64,000 nucleotides of DNA from Murinocardiopsis flavida. Its GTDB lineage: Bacteria > Actinomycetota > Actinomycetes > Streptosporangiales > Streptosporangiaceae. Where the stretch lies: the NCBI RefSeq assembly GCF_003014485.1, contig NZ_PYGA01000007.1, forward strand, positions 186,001 to 250,000, in the 5' to 3' direction. The position numbers and the translations under genes were made by a program. Shown in pieces: positions 38,419 through 48,124 of this stretch; position 1 is the stretch's first letter, and every line of letters starts with the position of its first letter. Below the pieces are notes generated by a model, which saw nothing but the letters and a program-made list of their open reading frames with translations, had not been told where the DNA came from and made no database searches.

Positions 38419-39315
38419 TCACGGGCCGGGCATGTGCCCCATGCGCTCGGAGATCTCGGCCGCGGCCTTCGCGACCGCCTCGCCCACCTCGTCGAGCCGC
38501 TCCTCGGCCATGCGGTAGGACGGCCCTGATGCGCTCACCGCGGCGATGACGTCGCCGGCCACCCCGCGCACCGGGGCGGCGACCGCGTTGAGTCCGACTT
38601 CGAGCTCCTCGGCCGCCGTCGCGTAGCCGCGGTCGAGGATGTCCAGCAGTTCCGCGCGCAGCACCTCGGGGTCGGTGACGGTGTCGGGGGTGACCGCGTC
38701 GAGGTCGCCGCGCAGCACCCGGCGCTGGTCGACCGGGCGCATGTGGGCCAGCAGCACCTTGCCGCTGGAGGTGGCGTGCAGGGGGTTCTGGCGGCCGATC
38801 CAGTTCTGGCTGACAACGGCGGACGAGCCGCGCACCTGGTCGATGTTGACCACGGTGTCGCCGCTGGGGATGGCGACGTTGACGGTCTCGCCGAGCTCGG
38901 CGGCGAGGTCCTCGCAGACGCGGCGGCCCTGCTGGGTGAGGTCGAGGCCGGACGCCATCGAGCCGGCCAGCCGGATGATGCCGAACCCCAGGCGGTACTT
39001 GCCGCGCAGCCCGGGCTGCTCCACGAGGCCGCGGCGTTCGAGTGCGCCGACGAGGCGGAACGCGGTGGACTTGTGCACGCCGAGCTCGACGGCGATCTCG
39101 GTGACCCCGGCCTCGCCGTTCTGCGCCAGGATCTCCAGCACCGTCACAGCCCGGTCGACCGATTGCACGGGCGCCGCCTCCTTGCCGGAGACCGCGACCG
39201 AAACGGAACGGGACGATTCCGATTCCCCTCCCGGCTTGCGCCGCGGACCTCCTGATTCCGCCCTGTTCTCCGCTCTCGACGTACGTTGTTGATTGGAGGG
39301 GTCGTAGGAAGCCAT
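38419..39315 (-). CDS. IclR-family regulator of the methylamine/C1 island
   Basis: 298-aa IclR-type regulator. A charged 45-residue N-terminal tail precedes the winged helix (QSVDRAVTVLEILAQNGEAGVTEIAVELGVHKSTAFRLVGALERRGL). The effector domain follows (GETVNVAIPSGDTVVNIDQVRG, HATSSGKVLLAHM, RGYATAAEELEVGLNAVAAPV). ATG 39315 or GTG 39324 are possible starts; neither has a strong ribosome site. It sits 158 bp downstream of soxG on the same strand. Similar IclR regulators adjoin sarcosine oxidase operons in actinobacteria, so it is the best candidate for the protein that binds the paired CGCAAC sites in this island. Confidence 0.9.
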   Translation of the reverse strand: MASYDPSNQQRTSRAENRAESGGPRRKPGGESESSRSVSVAVSGKEAAPVQSVDRAVTVLEILAQNGEAGVTEIAVELGVHKSTAFRLVGALERRGLVEQPGLRGKYRLGFGIIRLAGSMASGLDLTQQGRRVCEDLAAELGETVNVAIPSGDTVVNIDQVRGSSAVVSQNWIGRQNPLHATSSGKVLLAHMRPVDQRRVLRGDLDAVTPDTVTDPEVLRAELLDILDRGYATAAEELEVGLNAVAAPVRGVAGDVIAAVSASGPSYRMAEERLDEVGEAVAKAAAEISERMGHMPGP

Positions 39316-39472
39316 AACGACCACGATAGTGGGGCTTCTCCAACATTCCCGGATACGACGCCCGCCACGCGCTCGAATATGACCTGATTGATACGCTCTG
39401 AGCTGCGATTTCGATACCCGTTCACAAACTCGGCGGCCCGGCCGCCGTGCCCGCGTACCCCCCGTGCACCGT

Positions 39473-40099
39473 TCACTCCGCGTACTCGGTCATGGCGTCC
39501 AGCAGCCACCGGGTCAGATGCTCGGCGTGGGCGGCGCGCACCAGGACGCGGTAGGTCGGCGCCGCGTCGGTCTGCTGGAGGCCCACCGCGGCGCCCGCCA
39601 GCAGGGTCTGGGTGTAGCCGCCGGGCCCGAACACCCGCGGGTGCAGGTCGAGCATGCAGCCGTGCGCGAGGACGTCGCGCGCGTGCGGGCCGCTCAGCTC
39701 CAGCACGGTGCGCTGGGCGGAGACGTCGGTGACGCTGCCGCACGCCATGCCGTACTCGCCGCCCACCGCGCATTCGAGCGCCGCGGCGAGCCCGGGCCCG
39801 CTCGCCGAGGAGTCGACGACCAGGTACCAGCCGGGCCCGCACCACAGGGCGTAGGGGCTGCCGTCGCCCCGCGCCGACCCCGGCCCCGGCAGCGGGCAGC
39901 CGAGGAACTCCGCTGCCAGCCGGACCACCGCGGCCTCCTCGTCCTCGCTCACCCGCAGTTCGGCCTGCGCCGGGAACGGGACCTCGCGCAGCCGCACCGT
40001 CGCGGCCGAGCCGGTGCCGGCGCAGCGGTCCGCCAGGTGGGCGATGGGGCTGCGCCGTTCCGGCCGCGGCCGGGGTACGGCGGTGCGCTCATCCGTCAC
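39473..40099 (-). CDS. soxG: Sarcosine oxidase subunit gamma
   Basis: 208-aa small subunit of heterotetrameric sarcosine oxidase, related to the GcvT fold. It begins ERRSPIAHLADRCA and continues REVPFPAQAELRV, YLVVDSSASGPGLAAALECAVG, VTDVSAQRTVLELSGPHARDVLAHGCMLDLHPRVFGPG and TYRVLVRAAHAEHLTRWLLDAM, matching the family. The start overlaps the end of soxA by 11 bp. Its role is structural and in contact with the alpha subunit folate region. It is the last gene of the DMG oxidase-soxBDAG row. Confidence 0.9.
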   Translation of the reverse strand: MTDERTAVPRPRPERRSPIAHLADRCAGTGSAATVRLREVPFPAQAELRVSEDEEAAVVRLAAEFLGCPLPGPGSARGDGSPYALWCGPGWYLVVDSSASGPGLAAALECAVGGEYGMACGSVTDVSAQRTVLELSGPHARDVLAHGCMLDLHPRVFGPGGYTQTLLAGAAVGLQQTDAAPTYRVLVRAAHAEHLTRWLLDAMTEYAE

Positions 40100-42932
40100 G
40101 TCGACTGCCCTCCTTGTCGTAGAACACGGGATCGACCACGCGCGCCGGGGTCGCCTCGTCCAGGTGCACGGCGAGCACGCGTTCGCCGTGCCGGTCGCGG
40201 CCGCCGCGCAGCAGCGCCAGCGCGAAGGAGCGTCCCAGCGCCGCGCTGTCGTAGGAGGAGGTGACGTGCCCCTGCATGGGCACCGGAGGGGCGGCGCCGG
40301 CGTCGGACGCCGCGACGAGCTGCGCCCCCTCGGCCAGGACCCGCCGCGGGTCGTCGGGGACCAGCCCGACGAGCTGGCCCCGGTCGGCCCGCGCGGAGTC
40401 GGCGCGGGCCAGCGAGCGGCGCCCCACGAAGTCCTTCTTCGTGGAGACCGCCCAGCCCATGCCGGCGTCCAGTGGCGTGACGCTGCCGTCGGTCTCGTGG
40501 CCGACGACGATGAAGCCCTTCTCCGCGCGCAGCACGTGCATGGTCTCGGTGCCGTAGGCGGTGATGCCGTGCTCCAGGCCGGCGTCCTGCACGGCCTCCC
40601 ACACCGCGGCGCCGTAGTGCGCCGCGACGTTGATCTCGAAGGTCAGCTCGCCGGTGAACCCCACCCGCAGCACCCGGGCCGGCACCCCGGCGACCTCGCC
40701 GTCGCGCCAGGTCATGAACTTGAACCCGGCCGCGGAGACGTCCATGCGCGGCGCGAGCCCCGCCATGATCTCGCGCGAGCGGGGGCCGGTGAGGCTGACG
40801 GTGGCCCAGTGGTCGGTGACCGGGGTGAACTGCACGCACAGGTGCGGCCACTCGGTCTGCGCCCACTCCTCCAGCCAGGCGAGCACGGTGTCGGCGTTGC
40901 CGCTGGTGGTGGTGATGAGGTAGCGGTCGTCGGCGAGCCGCACCGCGACACCGTCGTCGAAGACCATGCCGTCGGCCGTGCACATGATCCCGTAGCGGCA
41001 GCGGCCGACCTTGAGGGTGGACGCCATCCCGGTGTACATGGCGTCGAGGAAGACCCCGGCGTCGCGGCCCGCCACCATGATCTTGCCGAGGGTGGAGGCG
41101 TCGAGGACGGCGGCGCCGCTGCGGGCCGCGCGGCACTCCCGCAGCACCGCGGCGCCCATGTCCTCGCCCTCGCGCGGGTAGTAGCGGGGCCGCTTCCACT
41201 GGCCGACGTCCTCGAACACCGCGCCGTGCGCCTCGTGCCAGGCGTGCATGGGGGTGCGCCGCACCGGGTCGAGGAACTCCCCGGTGTCGCGCCCCGCGAG
41301 GGCGGCGAAGGGGATCGGGGCGTAGGGCGGGCGCCGGGTGGTGCCGCCCACCTCGTCCATGCCGCGGCCCAGCATCGCGGCGAGGAGCCCGGTGAGCAGG
41401 ACCCCCGATGTGCGCCCCTGGTCGGGCCCCGTCCCGATGGTCGTGCTGCGCTTGACGTGCTCCACGGAGCTGCGCCCCGCGGCGACGGCGGCGCGGACGT
41501 CGGCGAGGGTGGCCTCGCGCGCCAGGTCGACGACGACCGCCGCCTCGTCGGTGTCGGGACCGGCGGTCGCCCACAGTGCCATGGGCGGCGCGCCGCCGTC
41601 CGCGGCACCGTGCGCCGTTCGCGCGGCGACGGGTCCCGGTGCCGCGCCGCCGCCGGGCACCTCCGGCCCGGCGGCAGCGGCGGCCCCGGCGGCGGCCCCC
41701 TCGGCCACGGCGTCCTCGGCCGCGCGGGTGCCCGCTGCGGCGCCCGCGCAGTGCAGACCCTCGGGCAGCGCAGCGGGCAGGAACGCGGCGCGGGCGGCGG
41801 ACCAGCGGGGGCGCAGCCCCGTGTGGGCCGCCAGGTCGAGGACCGGGTCGTGGCCGCCGGAGACCGCGAGCAGGTCGCAGGGGACCTCGACGGGGTCGCC
41901 GCAGGCGCGGCCGGCCGGGTCGACCGGGGCGAGCACGGCGGCGTCGAGGGTGCCGTCGGCGCCGCCCCGCGCGCGCAGGACGCCGTGCCCCCGGTGCAGC
42001 GCGATGCCGCGTTCGGCCAGCGCCGCGGCAGGGGCCGCGCCCGGTTCCGGGCGGGCGTCGGCGACCGCGGCGATCCGCACCCCGGCGTCGTGCAGTTCGG
42101 CGGCGTTCCACAGCGCCTCGTCGTGGCAGCCGAACACGACCGCGCTGCGCCAGGGCCGCACGCCGAAGCGGCGGGCGTACCCGGCGGCGGCACCGGCCAG
42201 CATGACGCCGGGGAGGTCGCAGCCTTCGAAGGCGATGGGGCGCTCCGCGCCGCCGGTGGCGAGGACCACCGCGCCGGCCCTGATGTGCCAGAGGCGTTCG
42301 AGCGCCCCGCCCGCGGGCGCATCGGGGCGCCGTTGCAGGGCGATGAGTTCGCCGTGGTCGTAGCGGCCGGTGACCACGGTGCGGCGCAGCAGTCGGACCT
42401 CGGCCGCCGCGGCGAGCGCCGCCGCCTGCCCGGCCCGCCACTCTCGCTCCGGCACGCCGCCGATCGCCGCGGCGGCGCCCGTGAGCCCGCCGCCGAACTC
42501 CGCGCCGCGCCCCGCGAGGATCACCCGCGCCCCCGCGTCCGCCGCGGCGCGGGCGGCGGCGAGCCCCGCCGGGCCGCCGCCCACGACGCACACGTCGCAG
42601 TGCGCCCACACCTTGTCGCGGCGCACGGCGGCGGGTTCCTCCTGACCGGCGGGCAGGCGGGCGAACCCCGCGAGTCCGCTCGCGCGCAGCCCGTCCTCGA
42701 CCGCCACCTCGGTCGCCGCCGCCATGGGCGCGCCGACCGCCGACTCGACCCGGACGAAGGCGCCCGGCTCCTCGGCCCCGATGCCGTACACGCCGCGCGG
42801 CCGCCCGGTGGCGGCGCCGGTGGAGACGGTGCGCACCCCGGCCTCCAGCAGCGCGGCGGCGAGGCTCAGCCCGCGCCGGGCGGCCAGCGTGCGCCCGTCG
42901 AAGACGATCTCGACCCGCTCCGGCCCGCTCAC
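40089..42932 (-). CDS. soxA: Sarcosine oxidase subunit alpha
   Basis: 947-aa large subunit. The N-terminal Fer2_4-type domain (VEIVFDGRTLAARRGLSLAAALLEAGVRTVS) is followed by an NAD-binding region (DVCVVGGGPAGLAAARAAADAG). A middle section and a C-terminal GcvT/aminomethyltransferase domain (GKIMVAGRDAGVFLDAMYTGM, RYGIMCTADGMVFDDGVAVRL, GFTGELTFEINV) bind tetrahydrofolate and pass the C1 unit as methylene-THF. GTG 42932 overlaps the soxD stop (GTGA). The length and domain order are typical. Several acidic-Ala-rich stretches (for example near 41600-41750) are more expanded than usual. Confidence 0.94.
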   Translation of the reverse strand: MSGPERVEIVFDGRTLAARRGLSLAAALLEAGVRTVSTGAATGRPRGVYGIGAEEPGAFVRVESAVGAPMAAATEVAVEDGLRASGLAGFARLPAGQEEPAAVRRDKVWAHCDVCVVGGGPAGLAAARAAADAGARVILAGRGAEFGGGLTGAAAAIGGVPEREWRAGQAAALAAAAEVRLLRRTVVTGRYDHGELIALQRRPDAPAGGALERLWHIRAGAVVLATGGAERPIAFEGCDLPGVMLAGAAAGYARRFGVRPWRSAVVFGCHDEALWNAAELHDAGVRIAAVADARPEPGAAPAAALAERGIALHRGHGVLRARGGADGTLDAAVLAPVDPAGRACGDPVEVPCDLLAVSGGHDPVLDLAAHTGLRPRWSAARAAFLPAALPEGLHCAGAAAGTRAAEDAVAEGAAAGAAAAAGPEVPGGGAAPGPVAARTAHGAADGGAPPMALWATAGPDTDEAAVVVDLAREATLADVRAAVAAGRSSVEHVKRSTTIGTGPDQGRTSGVLLTGLLAAMLGRGMDEVGGTTRRPPYAPIPFAALAGRDTGEFLDPVRRTPMHAWHEAHGAVFEDVGQWKRPRYYPREGEDMGAAVLRECRAARSGAAVLDASTLGKIMVAGRDAGVFLDAMYTGMASTLKVGRCRYGIMCTADGMVFDDGVAVRLADDRYLITTTSGNADTVLAWLEEWAQTEWPHLCVQFTPVTDHWATVSLTGPRSREIMAGLAPRMDVSAAGFKFMTWRDGEVAGVPARVLRVGFTGELTFEINVAAHYGAAVWEAVQDAGLEHGITAYGTETMHVLRAEKGFIVVGHETDGSVTPLDAGMGWAVSTKKDFVGRRSLARADSARADRGQLVGLVPDDPRRVLAEGAQLVAASDAGAAPPVPMQGHVTSSYDSAALGRSFALALLRGGRDRHGERVLAVHLDEATPARVVDPVFYDKEGSRRDG

Positions 42933-43210
42933 CGCGGCACCTCCGGCAGCGTCCCGCCCGGCGGGCAGGCCCCGGCGATGGCGTTGTCCTCGGTGTTGCG
43001 GAGGGCGTCGCACCAGCGGCGGCACCCGGCCGTGTGGAACCACCGCTCGGCGAACCACCCCGAGGGGTTGTCCCGGAAGAAGAGGTACTCGGCCCAAGCG
43101 GCGTCGGAGAGTGCGGCCGGGTCGGCGGGGTAGCCGATCCCCGCCTGCCCGCCGTAGCGGAACTCGGCCTCGTCGCGCGGGCCGCACCACGGGCACGGTA
43201 TGAGCAGCAC
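42929..43210 (-). CDS. soxD: Sarcosine oxidase subunit delta
   Basis: 93-aa zinc-binding subunit. It opens LLIPCPWCGPRDEAEFRYGGQAGIGYP and contains WAEYLFFRDNPSGWFAERWFHTAGCRRWC; the CPWC and GCRRWC cysteines with a His form the zinc site. GTG 43210 has AAGGAGG 5 nt upstream, which decides the start; the frame is open further up. It overlaps soxA by 4 nt. Confidence 0.95.
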   Translation of the reverse strand: MLLIPCPWCGPRDEAEFRYGGQAGIGYPADPAALSDAAWAEYLFFRDNPSGWFAERWFHTAGCRRWCDALRNTEDNAIAGACPPGGTLPEVPR

Positions 43211-43250
43211 GGCGGCCTCCTTCTGTGGCGGCTCGGTTCGTGTCATGGGG

Positions 43251-44462
43251 TCAGTGGGCGACGGCGGCGGCGCCGTGCTCGTCGACCAGCGCCCCGGTGG
43301 TGAAGCGCTCCAGCGTGTAGGGCGCGGCGAGCGGGTGCGGCCGGTCGTTGGCGATGGTGTCGGCGAAGACGTGGCCCGCTCCGGGCGTGGCCTTGAACCC
43401 GCCGGTGCCCCACCCGCAGTTGAGGTAGAGGCCGGAGAACGGGGTGAGGCCGATGATGGGCGAGGCGTCGGGGGTGACGTCGACGGTCCCGCCCCAGGTC
43501 CGCAGCAGCCGCGCCTGGGCGAACAGCGGGAACAGCGCGACACCTGCGGCGAGTTCGTGCTCGATGGTGGCGAAGGACCCCCGCTGCCCGTAGCCGTTGT
43601 AGGCGTCGATCCCGGCGCCCATGACCAGCTCGCCCTTGTCGGCCTGGCTGACGTAGACGTGCACCGCGTTGGACATGACCACGGTGTCGAGCACGGGTTC
43701 CAGCAGTTCGGTGACCAGCGCCTGCAACGGGTGGCTCTGCAACGGCAGTCGCAGCCCGAGCGTCGCCGCGAGGACGGAGGTGTGCCCGGCCGCCGCGAGC
43801 GCGACCCGGCCCGCGGCGATGGGCCCCCGGGTGGTGTGCACGCCGACGACCCGGTCGCCGCTGCGCTGGAAGCCGGTGACCTCGCAGTCCTCCACCAGGT
43901 GGACGCCGAGCCGCTCGGCGGCCTCCGCGTACCCCCAGGCGACGAGGTCGTGCTTCGCGATCCCGGCGCGCGGCTGGTAGGTGGCCCCCATGACCGGGTA
44001 GCGCAGCGACGGGCCGGTGTCGAGGATGGGGACGAGCTTCTTCACCTCGTCGGGGCCGAGCCATTCGGCGTCGATCCCGTTGAGGCGGTTGGCGTTGACC
44101 CGCCGCACCGAGTCGCGGACGTCGTGCAGGGTGTGCGCGAGGTTGAGCACCCCCCGCTGGCTGAGCAGCACGTCGCGGCCGAGGTCGTCGGCGAGCCCTT
44201 CCCACAGCCGCAGCGCGTGCTCGTAGATGCCGGCGCTGGCGTCCCACAGGTAGTTGGAGCGGATGATGGCGGTGTTGCGCGCCATGTTGCCGCCGGCCAG
44301 CCAGCCCTTCTCCAGCACGGCGACATTGCCGATGCCGTGGTCGCGGGCCAGGTGGTAGGCGGTGGCGAGGCCGTGCCCGCCGGAGCCCACCACCACGACG
44401 TCGTAGCCGGACTCGGGGTCGCGGGACGTCCAGCGGGGTGCGGGGTGCGTCGTCGCCGTCAT
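43251..44462 (-). CDS. soxB: Sarcosine oxidase subunit beta
   Basis: 403-aa FAD/FMN-binding subunit that oxidises sarcosine. The dinucleotide fold [24 protein letters not shown] starts at residue 20, followed by [26 protein letters not shown]. The substrate half includes [38 protein letters not shown] and [33 protein letters not shown], typical of SoxB. ATG 44462 overlaps the stop of the DMG oxidase gene (ATGA), so the two are co-translated. Confidence 0.95.
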   Translation of the reverse strand: MTATTHPAPRWTSRDPESGYDVVVVGSGGHGLATAYHLARDHGIGNVAVLEKGWLAGGNMARNTAIIRSNYLWDASAGIYEHALRLWEGLADDLGRDVLLSQRGVLNLAHTLHDVRDSVRRVNANRLNGIDAEWLGPDEVKKLVPILDTGPSLRYPVMGATYQPRAGIAKHDLVAWGYAEAAERLGVHLVEDCEVTGFQRSGDRVVGVHTTRGPIAAGRVALAAAGHTSVLAATLGLRLPLQSHPLQALVTELLEPVLDTVVMSNAVHVYVSQADKGELVMGAGIDAYNGYGQRGSFATIEHELAAGVALFPLFAQARLLRTWGGTVDVTPDASPIIGLTPFSGLYLNCGWGTGGFKATPGAGHVFADTIANDRPHPLAAPYTLERFTTGALVDEHGAAAVAH

Positions 44463-46927
44463 ACGCGCAGCCTCTCCATCGCGGGGTCGAACAGGGGTTC
44501 CTCGGCGACGACGGCGGGGATGCGGCGGTCGAAGTAGCCGATCTCCAGTTCGGTGCCCGGTCCGGCGGACTCCGCGGGCAGCCACGCGTAGGCGATGCCC
44601 TTGCCGATCGTGTAGCCGTAGGCCGCGCTGGTGACGTAGCCGGCGGCGGTGGTCGCGCCCGGCAGGTGGACGGGCTCGGCGCCGAGCACGGTGTCGGCGG
44701 GGTCCTCGGTGGTCAGGCAGCACAGGCGGCGTTTGACGGTGTCGGGGTCGCGCCCCTCCAGTGCGGCGCGGCCGATGAAGTCGCCCTTGCGCTCGAAGCG
44801 GACGGCGAAGCCGACCCCGGCCTCGTAGGGGTCGTGCTCGTCGGTCATGTCGGTGCCGAACGCGCGGTAGCCCTTCTCCAGGCGCAGGCTGGAGAACGCG
44901 CCGCGCCCCGCCGCGATCGCGCCGAGCGGGCGGCCGGCCGCGCGCAGCGTGTCCCACAGCCGCAGCCCCATGTCGGCGTCGGTGTAGAGCTCCCAGCCGA
45001 GTTCGCCGACGTAGGAGACGCGCATGGCGAGGACCGGGACGTTGCCGATGTGCATGCGCGCGCACCGGAAGTAGCGCAGCCCGTCGTTGGTGAGGTCGTG
45101 GTCGGCGAGCGGCTGCACCAGCTCCCGCGCCAGCGGGCCCCACACGCCGATGCAGGTGGTCCCGGCGGTGATGTCGCGGACCTGGGCCGAGCCGTCGCGG
45201 GGTGCGAGGCGGCGCAGCCGGTCGAGGTCCAGCGGGGAGTTCACGCCCACCTGGTAGTGGTCCTCGGCGACCCGGGCGACGGTGACGTCGCTGCGCAGGT
45301 GGCCCCGCTCGTCCAGCATCAGGCAGTAGCCGACGGCGCCGGGCGCGCGGTCGACCCGGCCGGTGGTGACCCGGTCGAGGAACGCCTCGGCGCCGGGGCC
45401 GGTGACGTCGAGCCGCATCAGCGAGCTCATGTCGTACAGGGCGACGCGTTCGCGGGTGGCGCGCGCCTCGGCCCCGGCGATCGGGGACGAGAAGCGGCCG
45501 GCCCACGGCCCGACGTCGGGGATGCCGGCCGCCAGGTGCTCGTTCGCGCGGTAGTACTGGGGGCGCTCCCAGCCCGACGCCTCCAGGAAGGACGCGCCGA
45601 GTTCGCGCTGGCGGACGTGGAACGGTGCGGTGCGCAGCGGCCGCGGCGACTCCATGGGCTGCAAGGGGTGCAGCGCGTCGTAGACCTCCACGAAGTTCTG
45701 GCAGTCGCGCTCCTCGACGTAGGAGGGGGCGAGCTGGTGGCGCTGGAACCGGTTGACGTCGCTGCCGTGCATGTCGAACGTCGAGGCGCCGTCGACGATC
45801 CACTCGGCGACCGCGCGCGCCACCCCGGCGGAGTGGGTGATCCACACGGCCTCCGCCGTCCAGAACCCGTCGACGCCCGCCGCGGGCCCCAGCAGCGGCA
45901 GGCCGTCGGGTGTGAACGAGAACAGCCCGTTGAAGCCCTCGTCGAGGGCTGCCGCGGCCAGGTCGGGCAGCAGCCGCTCGCTGTCGCTCCACGCGGGTGC
46001 GAAGTCGTCGGGGGTGAACGGCAGCATCGACGGCATGGGGCGGTCGTCGGAGCCGGGGGTGCCGATGGCGTCGGGGTCGACCGGCATGGGGCGGTGCCCG
46101 TAGTAGCCGATGCCGATCCGGTCGTAGCGCTCCCGGTAGTACAGGTCGCGCTCCTGGTAGCGCAGGATCGGGTGGCGCGCCTCGGCGGCGGCCCCGGCGA
46201 GCGCAGGCACGGGGCCGGTCCAGCCGAACTGGTGTTGCAGCGGGGTCATGGCCAGGGTCGCGCCGACCATGCGGGCGATGCGCGGCCCCCACATCCCCGC
46301 GCACGAGACCACCAGGTCGCAGGCGATGCGGCCCTGGTCGGTGCGGACTCCGGTGACCCGCCCGCCGGTGATCTCGATGTCGAGCACCTCGTGGCCGGGC
46401 AGGAACCGGGCGCCGCGCCACACCGCCGCCTCGGCCTGGGCCTGGCCGGCGGCGATGGCCGGCACCAGGCCGTCGGTGGGGGTGTGCAGGCCGCCCACGA
46501 CCCGGTCGGCCCGCACCAGCGGGTGCATCGCCGCGCATTCGGCGGGGTCGATGACGCGGGCGGGGACGCCCCAGGAGCGCGCCCAGCCGCAGCGGCGGTG
46601 CAGCTCGTCGAGCCGCTCGGGGGTCGCGGCGAGTTCCAGGCCGCCCACGGGGGTGAAGCAGTCGCGTCCGGCGGCCCGCAGCGTGCCGTACTTCTCCACG
46701 GTGTAGCGGGCGAAGTCGGTCATGGCCTTGGTGGCGTTGGTCTGGAAGACCAGGCCGGGCGCGTGCGAGGTGGACCCGCCGGTGGCGTACAGCTGGCCCT
46801 GGTCGAGGACGGTGACGTCGGTGCATCCCCGCGCGGTGAGTTCGTCGGCCAGAGCGCAGCCGACGATTCCGGCGCCGATCAGGACGATCTTCGGGGAGGT
46901 TCCGGGAGCGGAGTCGGGAGACGGCAT
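44459..46927 (-). CDS. Dimethylglycine oxidase-like FAD/tetrahydrofolate enzyme
   Basis: 822-aa two-part enzyme. The N-terminal DAO domain ([21 protein letters not shown]) is followed by [13 protein letters not shown], where the His at residue 55 corresponds to the covalent FAD attachment site of dimethylglycine oxidases. The C-terminal half is a GcvT-type folate domain ([59 protein letters not shown]). It should demethylate N,N-dimethylglycine to sarcosine with O2, giving methylene-THF. ATG 46927 has AAGAGG upstream. It heads the sox row; the order DMGO-soxB-soxD-soxA-soxG follows the chemical order dimethylglycine to sarcosine to glycine. Sarcosine dehydrogenase-type alternatives are possible. 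Confidence 0.88.
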   Translation of the reverse strand: MPSPDSAPGTSPKIVLIGAGIVGCALADELTARGCTDVTVLDQGQLYATGGSTSHAPGLVFQTNATKAMTDFARYTVEKYGTLRAAGRDCFTPVGGLELAATPERLDELHRRCGWARSWGVPARVIDPAECAAMHPLVRADRVVGGLHTPTDGLVPAIAAGQAQAEAAVWRGARFLPGHEVLDIEITGGRVTGVRTDQGRIACDLVVSCAGMWGPRIARMVGATLAMTPLQHQFGWTGPVPALAGAAAEARHPILRYQERDLYYRERYDRIGIGYYGHRPMPVDPDAIGTPGSDDRPMPSMLPFTPDDFAPAWSDSERLLPDLAAAALDEGFNGLFSFTPDGLPLLGPAAGVDGFWTAEAVWITHSAGVARAVAEWIVDGASTFDMHGSDVNRFQRHQLAPSYVEERDCQNFVEVYDALHPLQPMESPRPLRTAPFHVRQRELGASFLEASGWERPQYYRANEHLAAGIPDVGPWAGRFSSPIAGAEARATRERVALYDMSSLMRLDVTGPGAEAFLDRVTTGRVDRAPGAVGYCLMLDERGHLRSDVTVARVAEDHYQVGVNSPLDLDRLRRLAPRDGSAQVRDITAGTTCIGVWGPLARELVQPLADHDLTNDGLRYFRCARMHIGNVPVLAMRVSYVGELGWELYTDADMGLRLWDTLRAAGRPLGAIAAGRGAFSSLRLEKGYRAFGTDMTDEHDPYEAGVGFAVRFERKGDFIGRAALEGRDPDTVKRRLCCLTTEDPADTVLGAEPVHLPGATTAAGYVTSAAYGYTIGKGIAYAWLPAESAGPGTELEIGYFDRRIPAVVAEEPLFDPAMERLRV

Positions 46928-46962
46928 GGCACCTCTTCGCATCGCCGATGAGTTTCTGTCAG

Positions 46963-46987
46963 CGCAACGGAACGCGACTTACGCAAC
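46963..46987 (-). promoter_or_regulatory. Paired CGCAAC direct repeat (19-bp spacing), site 1
   Basis: CGCAAC occurs at 46963 and 46982, 19 bp apart, between the divergent DMG oxidase and purU genes. On the minus strand a TTGACA -35 hexamer (47011-47016) lies 23 bp upstream of the pair, placing the repeats around the likely transcription start of the DMG oxidase-sox operon. Matches the two other pairs at 49352 and 49439. Confidence 0.75.
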
Positions 46988-47134
46988 AGCGTGAAATGTG
47001 CGAGGGAACCTGTCAAGGGGTACCCACCAGTCCGATTTCGGCGCGGCGCCGCCCTTGACGAACACGGAGCGCACATCGCAGTGTTGCCTATTGAAGGACA
47101 AGTTTCTTATGGCGCAACCCAAGGAGGCTCCCTC

Positions 47135-48013
47135 ATGGTCCAGTCAGCCCACCCGGCGACCGGTGAGGAGCACGTCCTCACCCTCGACTGCCCGAACCGG
47201 CCGGGGATCGTGTACGCCGTCTCCGAGTTCCTGGTCCGCCACGACGCCGACATCACCGAGAGCCGCCAGTTCGACGAGCCCGAGAGCGGGCGGTTCTTCA
47301 TGCGGGTGCGCTTCACCGCGCTCGACCCGCGCTACGGCCGCGACGAACTCGCCGACGCCTTCGGGCCGGTCGCCGAGGCGTTCGCCATGGCGTGGCGGCT
47401 GAACCGCACCGCCGAGCACGCGCGCGTCCTCGTCCTGGTCTCCAAGCACCAGCACTGCCTCAACGACCTGCTGTTCCGCCGGCACCTGGGCACGCTCGGC
47501 ATCGAGGTGCCGCTGGTGGTGTCGAACCACCCGGACGCCGCGGCGCTCGCCGCGTCCTACGGGGTGGAGTTCCGGCACCTGCCCGTGACCCCGGAGACCA
47601 AGCCGCAGGCCGAGGCCGAACTCCTGCGGCTGATCGGCGAGCACCGCGTCGACCTGGTGGTGCTGGCCCGCTACATGCAGGTCCTCTCACCGGACTTGTG
47701 CAAGCAGCTCGAAGGCCGCGCCATCAACATCCACCACTCGTTCCTGCCCGGGTTCAAGGGCGCCCGCCCCTACCACCAGGCCCACGCGCGCGGGGTGAAG
47801 CTCATCGGCGCCACCGCCCACTACGTCACCGCCGACCTCGACGAAGGGCCCATCATCGAGCAGGAGGTCGCCCGGGTCGACCACTCCATGGACCCCGAGC
47901 GCCTGGCGGCGCTCGGCCGCGACGTGGAGGCCCAGGTGCTCGCCCGCGCGGTGCGGCTGCACAGCGAGCAGCGTGTGCTCTTCAACGGGAACCGCACCGT
48001 GGTGTTCCCCTGA
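47135..48013 (+). CDS. purU: Formyltetrahydrofolate deformylase
   Basis: 292-aa enzyme hydrolysing 10-formyl-THF to formate and THF. The N-terminal ACT domain (HVLTLDCPNRPGIVYAVSEFLVRHDADITES) occupies about 75 residues; the C-terminal formyl-transferase fold has VLVLVSKHQHCLNDLLFR, VVSNHPDAAALAASYGV, INIHHSFLPGFKGARPYHQAHA and GATAHYVTADLDEGPIIEQEV with the catalytic Asn, His and Asp. ATG 47135 has AAGGAGG upstream. Divergent from the DMG oxidase operon across a region holding one CGCAAC pair. It likely vents excess C1-folate made by demethylation. Confidence 0.95.
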   Translation: MVQSAHPATGEEHVLTLDCPNRPGIVYAVSEFLVRHDADITESRQFDEPESGRFFMRVRFTALDPRYGRDELADAFGPVAEAFAMAWRLNRTAEHARVLVLVSKHQHCLNDLLFRRHLGTLGIEVPLVVSNHPDAAALAASYGVEFRHLPVTPETKPQAEAELLRLIGEHRVDLVVLARYMQVLSPDLCKQLEGRAINIHHSFLPGFKGARPYHQAHARGVKLIGATAHYVTADLDEGPIIEQEVARVDHSMDPERLAALGRDVEAQVLARAVRLHSEQRVLFNGNRTVVFP

Positions 48014-48124
48014 GGCCGGCCGCACCGGGGCCGCTCCGCGACCGCGGGGCGGCCCCTTTGCGCACAGCCGAGGCCGGACCCCCGTGCACGGGGGTCCGGC
48101 GCCGCGCCCCGGCTCCGGCAGGTT

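Noticed and set aside
43251-46826. A 1191-codon minus-strand frame that could be read as one giant oxidase
   Set aside because: Only the last 403 codons match SoxB. The rest is out of frame with the dimethylglycine oxidase gene that fills the same DNA.
46928-47134. Possible glycine or THF riboswitch before purU or the dimethylglycine oxidase gene
   Set aside because: No conserved riboswitch core or matching stems were recognised; the clear signals there are the CGCAAC pair and a TTGACA box.
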